A program made the position numbers and the translations under genes. The notes beneath the pieces were generated by a model. It ran no database searches, had not been told where the DNA came from, and saw only the letters and a program-made list of their open reading frames with translations. This document shows positions 47,901 to 55,073 of a stretch of 60,000 bases of DNA, piece after piece. Position 1 is the stretch's first letter, and each line of letters begins with the position of its first letter. This DNA is from Polytrichum commune (taxonomy: Eukaryota; Streptophyta; Polytrichopsida; Polytrichales; Polytrichaceae), in contig OX485809.1 of NCBI GenBank assembly GCA_950295325.1, positions 7,628,001-7,688,000 of the forward strand, in the 5' to 3' direction.

Positions 47901-48704
47901 AATGGACCCGCAAACTATGTTATGGTATGGGCCTATAAATCGCTCTCGACAGCCTCGACAATCATACTCAATGTATAATTGTACATCACTTAGCCCCATC
48001 GTGGGCCACCACCTGTTCCCTTGTGAACATCGTAGCCAGGTGTATTGATCGTTCAGATGTGCTTTTCGATAGACATACATTTTCCCGATATAATGCTTTA
48101 TCTGGTAACCTCCAATGCAAATCTTGGCCATTCCGTTTTTCTCCAGTTTCCGGAGTTTTCCTTTCTCTAAAGCGAAGAACTCGCTATCCCGTAGGAGCTC
48201 TCTTTGCCGTCTTTGAGTCTCTGCGTCCATTTTGAATTTCCCACGTGCCAGGTATTCAACCATGGGGGTTCTCCAATCGTAGAAGGTTTCTTTGTAAGGT
48301 ATCATATCCGTTTCATTACTAGGTTGGGTAGAGCTTCCCTCCATTGGTAACTCTTCTCCCTGCCCTTCGCATTCAGTGCATAGTGTGATGAGTAGCGACA
48401 CCTCTTCCGCGATGGTTGGCCACCAATAAGGGCCTTGTAGCGCCAGTTGTCTGGTGGCGTTTTCCGAGAAATGCCGATTTTCCTTTATATGGAGGGTCTT
48501 GAGGTAACTCCTCACATACCTTCCTGGTATACATTTCTTTATGATGCCGTTGTGAAACATCCGATGTAATTCTCCTTCTTTGAGTATGAAGAATCGACTG
48601 CGGTAAGCAATCAATCTCCTTTCCTCTAGGGGTAGGGAATTCACCCATGGTGTACCGTACGTTTGACATGTTAGATATTGGACATATGGTGTTGTCCAAT
48701 CTAG
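44490..48704 (-). CDS. Pol part 2: integrase with tandem H2C2 modules
   Basis: Same frame as the upstream gag-pol ORF, entered through the TAA at 48705-48707. Counting from a GTG at 48644, the open frame has 1384 codons. Six extra modules of ~110 residues come first, each with DWRxPxxxYLxxGxL, a GxLxR..G..K.C block, GPYWWPT and CxxC. The canonical zinc-binding domain follows at residues 786-896 (HEGIAGGH, YWWPTIKRDV, CDIC). The catalytic core has Asp 924 (LDFIGPV), Asp 986 (SDQGSHF) and Glu 1022 (PQANGQAESTNK), a complete D,D-35-E triad. A C-terminal SH3-like part follows (RFYPGQRILW, GPGKFKIRWAGPYVI). No chromodomain; the tail is low-complexity. It would insert the cDNA into the host genome. 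No other break was seen, so it may be functional if the TAA is read through. Confidence 0.92.
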   Translation of the reverse strand, partial: LDWTTPYVQYLTCQTYGTPWVNSLPLEERRLIAYRSRFFILKEGELHRMFHNGIIKKCIPGRYVRSYLKTLHIKENRHFSENATRQLALQGPYWWPTIAEEVSLLITLCTECEGQGEELPMEGSSTQPSNETDMIPYKETFYDWRTPMVEYLARGKFKMDAETQRRQRELLRDSEFFALEKGKLRKLEKNGMAKICIGGYQIKHYIGKMYVYRKAHLNDQYTWLRCSQGNRWWPTMGLSDVQLYIEYDCRGCRERFIGPYHNIVCGSIVVQPHDTKDWRRLLIEYLTYGYLKGPRISKNQYKRITQQSQEYFIEEGKLKRIFPDGNIKICIAGREIDEHLKSLHVTDIGEHLSIGLMWHLVTFGPYWWPTCGADIKNLCNHKCLTCSNQPEFSKGEQNQSRLGRKELQGTPTTDWRRPYMEYLTCERVFTQNLTPEDKRAVEHSHKYFVFLEGTLQRIRKGGKSNQLCIPETRVPMYLARIHGETKPHLAAMETWKAVATGEYWWPTWGVDVCNHLRDCKTCKGMATQPTENQNSVAQESTHEPDWRLLNIRQLNSIEKLNHINTQEELGLTSFDTETYFTTEDGLKYRLPNGEVKMCITKDDAIDWVKRIYQYQIPPLTKEETLTEVHEGPYWWPNIPQDVEHILEECQRYRDILLPGPKIENYGTILQTKNTQDWREPIVQYLKNPMELSNFAFHEELGVLREELPYYSLQNGELKRRFANGEIKLCVSKEKGVEWLTTIHQQGTPHLSMDEMISQVTTEPYWWPTIPPDIDNLCRNCKICWPTRSEERMIECTTITAKEENEQDWRTPYIDYLKHGRLTTEATTTQRQQIAIRSRPFMLNQNGTLIKEGPDGIRRTCVAGPVTTAIIAEAHEGIAGGHFSAKITLHKILTALYWWPTIKRDVYLYCTQCDICQRVGPKISTSFQPLHPTMPTEVFHKWGLDFIGPVNPPASGTKNRYIITATDYTTKWVEARALKDNTAKSTAKFLFEEIITKFGCPLEFVSDQGSHFINDTIKVLTQEFMILHRKSTTYYPQANGQAESTNKVIKVALTKMVNANRTDWDTKLHAALWAYRTAYKVTTKHTPFSLVFGTEALLPMAYLHPDVYQKRSQEIHPTLEKRMEQLRIMDLTRHEAEENMRHMQTLRKERHDHPKPKTRCHQCKQGATKPPRNEAKESTIVEKESEQGTTPKPRFYPGQRILWHLRHKIPGPGKFKIRWAGPYVIKQVYDNGSVDVTTLQGEELGRVNMNKLKPYQEPETTQAYALQILACHLLEAEIKAKKSQTQNKDISKPLLKPYDQGTTSHTKPLPYPDQATLDEEDLEIHRIMLEGYYAQPTKLWEQGVPRPSNHGTKGTQSTNDLVKPKGTNVFTPPKPTLDGEVQRDADHAYKHPTHGKEGRKVHPLE

Positions 48705-49148
48705 TTATGTTTTCCCTGTCATATCCTCTTGTGCCTCCAAAGGCTTGACAGGAAGTGGATCGTCGTCTTCTTCGGAGTCGTGTGGGGTAATGTCCCCAGT
48801 CACGTCACCTTTGTCTGCACGCTTACATACTGGGCATTCATCACAATACTCCAGTACGTCCCTTCGCCGTGTGGGCCACCAATAAGGTGTGCATAATATA
48901 TAGTGCCATATAGTAGACAGATTGTAATGCATTCCGTCTTGTTCATGAGCTTCACCTATAATCTCTTCGATGATGTCCCCGGCTACGCATTCCTGTATTT
49001 TGCCGGAGATACTGACCCGCATGAGCTTCTCTTCGTCCAAAACGAATGGTTCACTCAGTCGCCAAATTTTAGTCTGTTCCTCAGGGGTAGCTGAAACGGA
49101 TAACAACTTCCCGTGGGTCAGGTACTCGATGAAAGGTGCTCGCCAATC
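45957..49148 (-). repeat. Eight-copy array of integrase zinc-binding modules
   Basis: Coding repeats, each about 110 residues plus a variable linker. Plus coordinates: 48819-49148, 48363-48704, 47940-48281, 47547-47879, 47136-47468, 46755-47075, 46356-46682, and the canonical 45957-46289. Six of the eight keep both His and both Cys, for example HIKENRH with CTEC, HVTDIGEH with CLTC, and HQQGTPH with CKIC. The third has lost one His (YVYRKAH, CRGC). The sixth has lost most ligands (YQYQIPP, CQRY). YWWPT or a close form stays in all. Linkers differ strongly, so the duplications are old. Confidence 0.93.
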
Positions 49149-52100
49149 TTCAAAAGGTTGCACATGTACCATGAATAAGCTTGCATCTGGGAATTGGTCT
49201 TCGATCCCTGAGGGATCTTCTCCGCTTTCTATTCTCGATAGGTGGTCAGCCATCACATGGCTTCTCCCCGGTTTGTATATTACTTCAAAGTCATATTCTT
49301 GAAGTAATAACATCCATCTAGCAATTCGGCCAGATACCACCGGTCGGTTGACTAGATACAGCAAAGCTTGGTGGTCCACGTAGAAAACCACGTGGTTGGC
49401 CAGAAGATAATGCCTAAATTTGCCGACTGAGTAAATCATCGCCAAAGCTTCTCGCTCGGTGGTGCTGTAATTCCTCTCGGCGTTGTTTAGAAGTCTGCTG
49501 GCATAGTATATTGGAGAATCTCTATCTCCGTGGATGTTTTGAGCCAAAACCGCACCAATGGCTATGTTGGAGGCGTCACAATGTACGTGAAACTCCATAG
49601 CCCAATTGGGGGTTATTAGTATAGGCGTTGTTGTGAGTCTCTTCTTCACCTCCTCAAACGCCTCTTGACAGGATTTTGTCCAAATGTACTTTTCCCCTTT
49701 CTTCAAAAGTAAGTATAGAGGTCTAGTGATTTCCGCGTACATCCAAATGAACTTCCGATGATACGTGGCTTGTCCTAAGAAGCTCCGGATTCCCCGTACT
49801 GTGGTTGGTGGAGGTAACTTTCCTATTACGTCCACCTTTTTGGGGTCTACCAACAAGCCTTCTTGGCAAACCACATGTCCAAGGAGCCTTCCCGAATTTA
49901 CACAGAAATAGCATTTCTCCGGGTTCAGGCTTACTCCGTTTTCACGGCATTTGATAAGGCATTTCTCTAGATGCTCAATATGGTCCTCCTTGGTTCCATA
50001 GACAGTAAAATCATCTAGAAAAACCTTCATAAACTTATCAAGGTAGTCTGCAAATATTTTCATCATTCCCCTTTGGAATGTGGCTGGGGCACACATCAAA
50101 CCAAAGGGCATTACTCGGTATGCGAATGCTCCATACTCGGTAATAAAAGACGTCTTCAACTGATCTTCGAGTGCGATCATGATTTGGTTGTAACCACTGT
50201 ACCCGTCCATCAACGTGTACATTTCATGTCCTGCAACAGCTTCCAAAATTGATTCGGTAAAAGGTAGAGGAAAAGGGTCTACCTTGGTGACCGCATTCAA
50301 CTTTCGATAGTCAACGCATACTCGGAGTTTCCCATTCTTTTTGGGTACAATCACGATTGGTGACAGCCATTCCGTTTTATCAACGGGGTATATAAATCCT
50401 GCTTCCAAGTATTTGTCAATTTCCTCCTTCACTTTAACGGCGTAATTGGGGTTCATTCTGTACCGCATTTGCCGCACCGGCTTGGTTTCCGGTTGTAATT
50501 CAATCTTGTGTTCACAAACATACGGGGGTATCCCTTTCATGTCCTTATATGTAAATGCGAACACATCTTTAAAACGAAGCAAAAGATCTTTCACTTTAGC
50601 TTCGTATTCTCCCAAGTCCTTGGCAATTTTCACCAACTTAGGATCTTCAAGGGTTCCTAGGTTCAAATTTTTGACTAGGTCTTCATCTTCTACGGTCCAT
50701 CCCGCTATCTTCTTTCCTTTGACTGCCTCCACGGCAGGAGTGACGTCCACCGTTATATCCCCTTCCTTAACCTTGTAGAATTGGTCCGGATATACGGGTT
50801 TCTCGTCCATGGCCTCTTGCTCCTTCTTGGTAGCTTTCCGAGGTCGAGGTTTCTCTTGTTCGCCGGGGTTTGCTCTAGGCCTTCCCGGTTTCTTAGGGTT
50901 ATCAACCCCCACTGTATTACAGCTTGATCCGTGCAGTTTCCTTAAACTTTTTAAATCAAAGTCTCCCATAGGTAGCAACTCGGGAAATGCCTCGTAGACT
51001 ATTGCCTCCTCTTCATCCGATAGTCCCATCTCCCAGTCGTAGTCTTCCCAATTTAAGGGTCTCTTACCCGGTGGTAGTGCCGGGGTCCTTTGAGTACTCA
51101 ATTCTACCTTGCTTCCTCCTTGAGTCAAGGTCAATTTGTTGAGGGGCCAATCATGTTGTGCTTGGGCCTTCTTTAACCATGGTCTCCCTAATAACAGAGA
51201 GTAACTATCTTCGGTGCTCACCATGTCTATGACGGTGAGTGTTGTCCGGATTACGATTCCGCCGACATCGAGGCGTACATCCCGGATGATTCCTTTGGGC
51301 ATGACCTTCCTTTGGTCAGCCATTTTGATGGTAAATGGGGCGGGCTCTATTTTGTCAAGCCCTAGTTTCTTTCTTAAGGTATTAGTGATGATGTTCACTC
51401 CTGAGCCACCATCGATTAAAACATTTGGAACTCTTCTGTTCTTAACAATTACTGATATCATGGGCATTTCTTCGTCGAACGCCTTTGCTGTTACGTGATA
51501 TGTAGAGGTCGGTTTCTCCGTTTCCTCCTCTTGGCTGGTAAGGGCCGCCATTACCCGTTTCTTGCAATAGGGGGCTATCTCTAGCAGCTGCCCTATTGAG
51601 ATGTTTGCTTTTGTGTGATTCATCACACTCTCTAAAATTTTATCTACCCTTGCCCGGGTAGTTATTGGGACGCCTCCCTTCTCGGGGCTCCGTTTCGCGG
51701 GCTTCTCCGCCTCTTCTTCTTCTGGGTACCAAGGTGCGAACTCCTCTGGCGTGGGTAGAGCTTCGCCCTCTTCCTCCTGTATTTCATGGATGGTCTTACT
51801 CACCTCCCGGTGGACTTCCCTATCCGCTTTCCATTCTTCGCTGTTGGCTCCTATCGGCCTTTCTTCAATTACTTTGTTGTGTTCGTTATCCTCGAACGCG
51901 TCATCCCTTTCATCTTCAGAGTTCTCCTCCCTCTTTTGGTGGTCTTCTTGCTCCTCTGAGCTGCCACTGCTCGATTCATCATCGTCATCGCTGTCATCAC
52001 TTTCACTATCTTCTTTGCCTTTCTCGGCTGCGGCCCGTTGGCCTCTTGTCATCACACAAACCGCAGGGGACACCACGTTGGCTCCTACTGCCGGCTTTGG

Positions 52101-54209
52101 GTTTCTAAATCCACTCAACTCCTGTTGGTGTTTAATAAAGTGCGGACAATCCGGCTTCCGGTGCCCCTTCTGATGACAATAGAAACACTCGTCGGGGTTG
52201 CCATCTCGCTGTGGTCCGCCAGTGAACCCAGTTCTCGGCGCTGCCTTGGTGTTGTTATTATCCATCAGGCTTCTGGTATACTCATACCTGTCATGGTTAA
52301 TAGGTCCTCTGGGACCTCCTCGGTAGGGGTATCCATCTTCCCTCCGGTAATCTTGGGTTTTGTAAGGGGAATAACCTTCCCTTCTGAACTCCTCTCGGTA
52401 GTTGTCGTTGGGCCTATAGTATGGCCGTTCCTCTCTGCGATATTCATTTCCCCGGTAGGGGCCTCCCGCCTCCCGCCGGTAATCGCCTTCCCTAAATGGG
52501 GATCTTTCATCTCTTCTAAATTCCGTCCTCGGTTCAAACCGAACTCTTCTTTCATTCATTTCTCGCCTAGGAGTTATTGCTCCTGGCCTTCGATTGGATT
52601 GGGGTTGTATTTGGTTTACCCCATATCTTCTATCCCGGGGCCTCCGAGATTCATGTCTTTCGTAAACACATTCACTTGTGTTGTGTGTTAGGCTGTTGCA
52701 GTTCGTGCACTGCTTCATTTGACACTCTTGAACATAGTGTCCCTCATTTCGGCATCTTCGACAAATGATACCCGTGCGAAATTTCCTGCTCCCCAGAGCT
52801 AATCCTTCGATTTCTTCCCTAAGAGTCTTAATGTCATCTTTCGTCGAGTCGTTCCTTTTACTCTTCGTCTTCTTCTTCTTCTTTTTCCGTTCTTCTTCTG
52901 AATCATCGCTTGATTCATCACTGTCACTCTCGTCATGAAATCTTCCTTTTCTCATTTGACCTAACTCCAATTTCCGAGCTGAGGCTTTGGCTTCGTCTAA
53001 GTCATCGGTTGGCATTAAATCAATATGCTTGGTATATTCTTTCTTTAGGCCGTTAAGGAACCATGCCTTTTTGAATTGATTGCTGGGTTGGGGATTAATT
53101 TTTGATGATTCCACCATAACCCGTTCATAGAATTCTTCAACCGTTTCGTCCTTCTTTTGTTTGAGGGAGCCTAAGCTTTCAATGACTTCCCCCTCCGATT
53201 TCTTTGATCTGAATCTCATAAGAAAAGCAGTTCCTAAAGTGGGCCAATCTGGAAAATGATTTGGGCCAAATTGGGAGTACCATTCTAATGCTCGCTTTTT
53301 CAAGGTGACTGGAAATAATTGCAACTTGATTGCATCTGTGTCTTCCTGGTTGGCAAGACACACATTGTTAAATTCTTGCATGTAGGTGTCGGGATCTGTC
53401 TTACCTTTGTAGGTCGGTAAGGGAACCTTTGTTCTCCGTTGTTGTGCAGCCATGTTGGCTGAAGTGGTTGGGTTGTTTCCAACACCAGGTGGATTGTTGT
53501 TATTTGGAGGTGGTGGTGGTGGTGGGCTGACTCTGGTGTTAATTCCAAGGTTTTGGAATTGTTTAAGTCTTTCTTCAAATTTCCTCCTTAATTCGTCGAA
53601 TTCTTCTTGTGTGATGGGCTTTTTGATTTCTTGGTCCGTTTGGTTCTGAGTGCTCCCTCCTGAGAAGCCGGAGTCCTCGTAGCTGAATTGTTCTTCAAAA
53701 TTCCTTCTTAGTTTCTCCCAACTCCTTTGGTCGAAAATATCTTCCTCAGTCGTGTTTCCTTGATGGGTTTTGTCTTGCGCTTTATCTACTGGGGTATGCG
53801 TACCCGTGGTTTTACCTGTACCTTTTGTTCTCAAAACATATGTCCCAAGAGGGGTACCTATTATCAAATCATCCTCATCTTCCTCGCTTTCTTTCTGATT
53901 CAAGTCTTCATGTACTTTGCTTGTCTCACCATTACCTCCTCCTTCACTTTGACTTCTATGGTGGTTGGGCTTAGGGGTGTGGGAACCTATTGCCGGTGGT
54001 TCAGAAGCGTATCGGCTCTCTTCACTTCCTGTAGTTCTTTGTCTTGTACGCCTAGCGTACCTCTCTTCTCTTTCTCTCTTGAGTTGTTCAGTCCGCCTTA
54101 TGCGGTCTTCTCTGGAATGCATGCGCTCCACATGCTTCTTCTCTGCCTCCTGTTCTCTAGGAGTTGGTGATGTACTTCTCGTACTAGATGTATCCTCATG
54201 ATCAACCAT
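48705..54209 (-). CDS. Gag-protease-RT-RNase H polyprotein (first zinc-binding module included)
   Basis: 1834 codons, uninterrupted. Residues 1-230 are charged, then a Pro run. The gag domain is about 265-420 (YKGKTDPDTYMQEF, ALEWYSQFGP, FLMRFRSKKSE). There are three CCHC knuckles: 483-496, 501-514 and 675-688; between the second and third lies an Arg/Tyr-rich repeat (YRREDGYPYRG type). Protease active site LIDGGSG is at 931-937. RT about 1200-1460 has DGYSGYNQI (Asp 1335) and FLDD (1397-1400). RNase H about 1500-1660 has Asp 1545, Glu 1587, Asp 1612 and Asp 1655. The first H2C2 module is at 1688-1797. All key residues are present. It supplies capsid, maturation and cDNA synthesis for the element. 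It ends at TAA 48705-48707, with pol continuing in the same frame. Confidence 0.95.
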   Translation of the reverse strand: MVDHEDTSSTRSTSPTPREQEAEKKHVERMHSREDRIRRTEQLKREREERYARRTRQRTTGSEESRYASEPPAIGSHTPKPNHHRSQSEGGGNGETSKVHEDLNQKESEEDEDDLIIGTPLGTYVLRTKGTGKTTGTHTPVDKAQDKTHQGNTTEEDIFDQRSWEKLRRNFEEQFSYEDSGFSGGSTQNQTDQEIKKPITQEEFDELRRKFEERLKQFQNLGINTRVSPPPPPPPNNNNPPGVGNNPTTSANMAAQQRRTKVPLPTYKGKTDPDTYMQEFNNVCLANQEDTDAIKLQLFPVTLKKRALEWYSQFGPNHFPDWPTLGTAFLMRFRSKKSEGEVIESLGSLKQKKDETVEEFYERVMVESSKINPQPSNQFKKAWFLNGLKKEYTKHIDLMPTDDLDEAKASARKLELGQMRKGRFHDESDSDESSDDSEEERKKKKKKTKSKRNDSTKDDIKTLREEIEGLALGSRKFRTGIICRRCRNEGHYVQECQMKQCTNCNSLTHNTSECVYERHESRRPRDRRYGVNQIQPQSNRRPGAITPRREMNERRVRFEPRTEFRRDERSPFREGDYRREAGGPYRGNEYRREERPYYRPNDNYREEFRREGYSPYKTQDYRREDGYPYRGGPRGPINHDRYEYTRSLMDNNNTKAAPRTGFTGGPQRDGNPDECFYCHQKGHRKPDCPHFIKHQQELSGFRNPKPAVGANVVSPAVCVMTRGQRAAAEKGKEDSESDDSDDDDESSSGSSEEQEDHQKREENSEDERDDAFEDNEHNKVIEERPIGANSEEWKADREVHREVSKTIHEIQEEEGEALPTPEEFAPWYPEEEEAEKPAKRSPEKGGVPITTRARVDKILESVMNHTKANISIGQLLEIAPYCKKRVMAALTSQEEETEKPTSTYHVTAKAFDEEMPMISVIVKNRRVPNVLIDGGSGVNIITNTLRKKLGLDKIEPAPFTIKMADQRKVMPKGIIRDVRLDVGGIVIRTTLTVIDMVSTEDSYSLLLGRPWLKKAQAQHDWPLNKLTLTQGGSKVELSTQRTPALPPGKRPLNWEDYDWEMGLSDEEEAIVYEAFPELLPMGDFDLKSLRKLHGSSCNTVGVDNPKKPGRPRANPGEQEKPRPRKATKKEQEAMDEKPVYPDQFYKVKEGDITVDVTPAVEAVKGKKIAGWTVEDEDLVKNLNLGTLEDPKLVKIAKDLGEYEAKVKDLLLRFKDVFAFTYKDMKGIPPYVCEHKIELQPETKPVRQMRYRMNPNYAVKVKEEIDKYLEAGFIYPVDKTEWLSPIVIVPKKNGKLRVCVDYRKLNAVTKVDPFPLPFTESILEAVAGHEMYTLMDGYSGYNQIMIALEDQLKTSFITEYGAFAYRVMPFGLMCAPATFQRGMMKIFADYLDKFMKVFLDDFTVYGTKEDHIEHLEKCLIKCRENGVSLNPEKCYFCVNSGRLLGHVVCQEGLLVDPKKVDVIGKLPPPTTVRGIRSFLGQATYHRKFIWMYAEITRPLYLLLKKGEKYIWTKSCQEAFEEVKKRLTTTPILITPNWAMEFHVHCDASNIAIGAVLAQNIHGDRDSPIYYASRLLNNAERNYSTTEREALAMIYSVGKFRHYLLANHVVFYVDHQALLYLVNRPVVSGRIARWMLLLQEYDFEVIYKPGRSHVMADHLSRIESGEDPSGIEDQFPDASLFMVHVQPFEDWRAPFIEYLTHGKLLSVSATPEEQTKIWRLSEPFVLDEEKLMRVSISGKIQECVAGDIIEEIIGEAHEQDGMHYNLSTIWHYILCTPYWWPTRRRDVLEYCDECPVCKRADKGDVTGDITPHDSEEDDDPLPVKPLEAQEDMTGKT

Positions 54210-54345
54210 GTACGCTACTGAGAGTGTTTCGGGGTCATGGTCTTGGCCGGCTCTCTCAGCTCTGACGCCTCAATGCACCCGTACTTCACCTGTTTGCCTA
54301 TGGGTGATTACTTGGACACTTGATTTAAGTTCTTGTTTCTTGTTC

Positions 54346-54963
54346 CTATTCCTGTTCCACATTCAAGTTCCCCACACTACCATGCAAACCACCATACAGA
54401 GGTAAGAATATCTTTCTAACATACAAATCATACAATAACCCCTCCTGTTTATAGTGGTATCCTCGATGCTTGGTTGCTCCCAACGCATGAGCATTAATAC
54501 CTTCACCTCCGTTATTCCACACCTTGGAATAAATTAATGCCTGTAGTTCCTCTGGTAATTCCTCAATGCTTCTCTCAAATTGAGACCGGTAAGCAAAGCC
54601 TATTTCTTTTTCTTTAAACAACTGCCATGTTTTGTCTTCGTAGTATTTTTGCATGTCCCACATCAAGTCGTGGAATTTCTTCGTTCCTTCCCATTTTCTC
54701 AAGGTTGTTTTATCGGTGTTATATTTTGGATAATTCCATGGCCACCTGCCTAGGATTGAGATTTCTTGTTGTTTGGAGTTATCTTCTTCTCCTTCTCTAT
54801 TTTCTTGCACAATAAATCCGCGGAGGTTAAACTGTTCGAGTCGCCGTTGCACTGCTCTTTCTACACGATCTTGTTTTCGCGGTCTGAATGTTTCCGCCCA
54901 CTTACGATTCTCATCTATGGCTTGTTGGAGTCTCCCACAATATAGGTAGTATATATTCTCCAT
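54346..54963 (-). CDS. Small ORF upstream of gag, unknown function
   Basis: 205 codons, 136 bp before the gag ATG and about 110 bp from the 5' LTR. The protein is polar and soluble, with MENIYYLYCGRLQQAIDENR at the start, then KWAETFRPRKQDRVERAVQR, ILGRWPWNYPKYN and KYYEDKTWQLFKEKEIGF. No domain recognised. Ogre-type elements carry an extra ORF before gag; this one is shorter than I recall for those and I see no clear similarity. It would be the first ORF on the transcript. Confidence 0.65.
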   Translation of the reverse strand: MENIYYLYCGRLQQAIDENRKWAETFRPRKQDRVERAVQRRLEQFNLRGFIVQENREGEEDNSKQQEISILGRWPWNYPKYNTDKTTLRKWEGTKKFHDLMWDMQKYYEDKTWQLFKEKEIGFAYRSQFERSIEELPEELQALIYSKVWNNGGEGINAHALGATKHRGYHYKQEGLLYDLYVRKIFLPLYGGLHGSVGNLNVEQE

Positions 54964-55053
54964 TGATACCTGCCATCCATCTTTCTCCCAAATATTGTAC
55001 GTTGTAAATTTTAACTTCTAATCTAGGTAAGTGTAACATCCATGTGGCGGAAT

Positions 55054-55070
55054 CCCCAGCATGGTCGCCA
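55054..55070 (-). other. Primer-binding site, probably tRNA-Arg
   Basis: Minus strand TGGCGACCATGCTGGGG begins three bases after the 5' LTR. The complement ends TGGTCGCCA, fitting an arginine tRNA acceptor end. It is not the usual iMet or Asp site. As I recall, Ogre elements use tRNA-Arg. Confidence 0.75.
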
Positions 55071-55073
55071 AAA

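Noticed and set aside
48373-48699. Separate 108-codon gene between the two pol ORFs
   Set aside because: It is in another frame; the correct frame there encodes the second H2C2 module (DWTTPYVQYL onwards).
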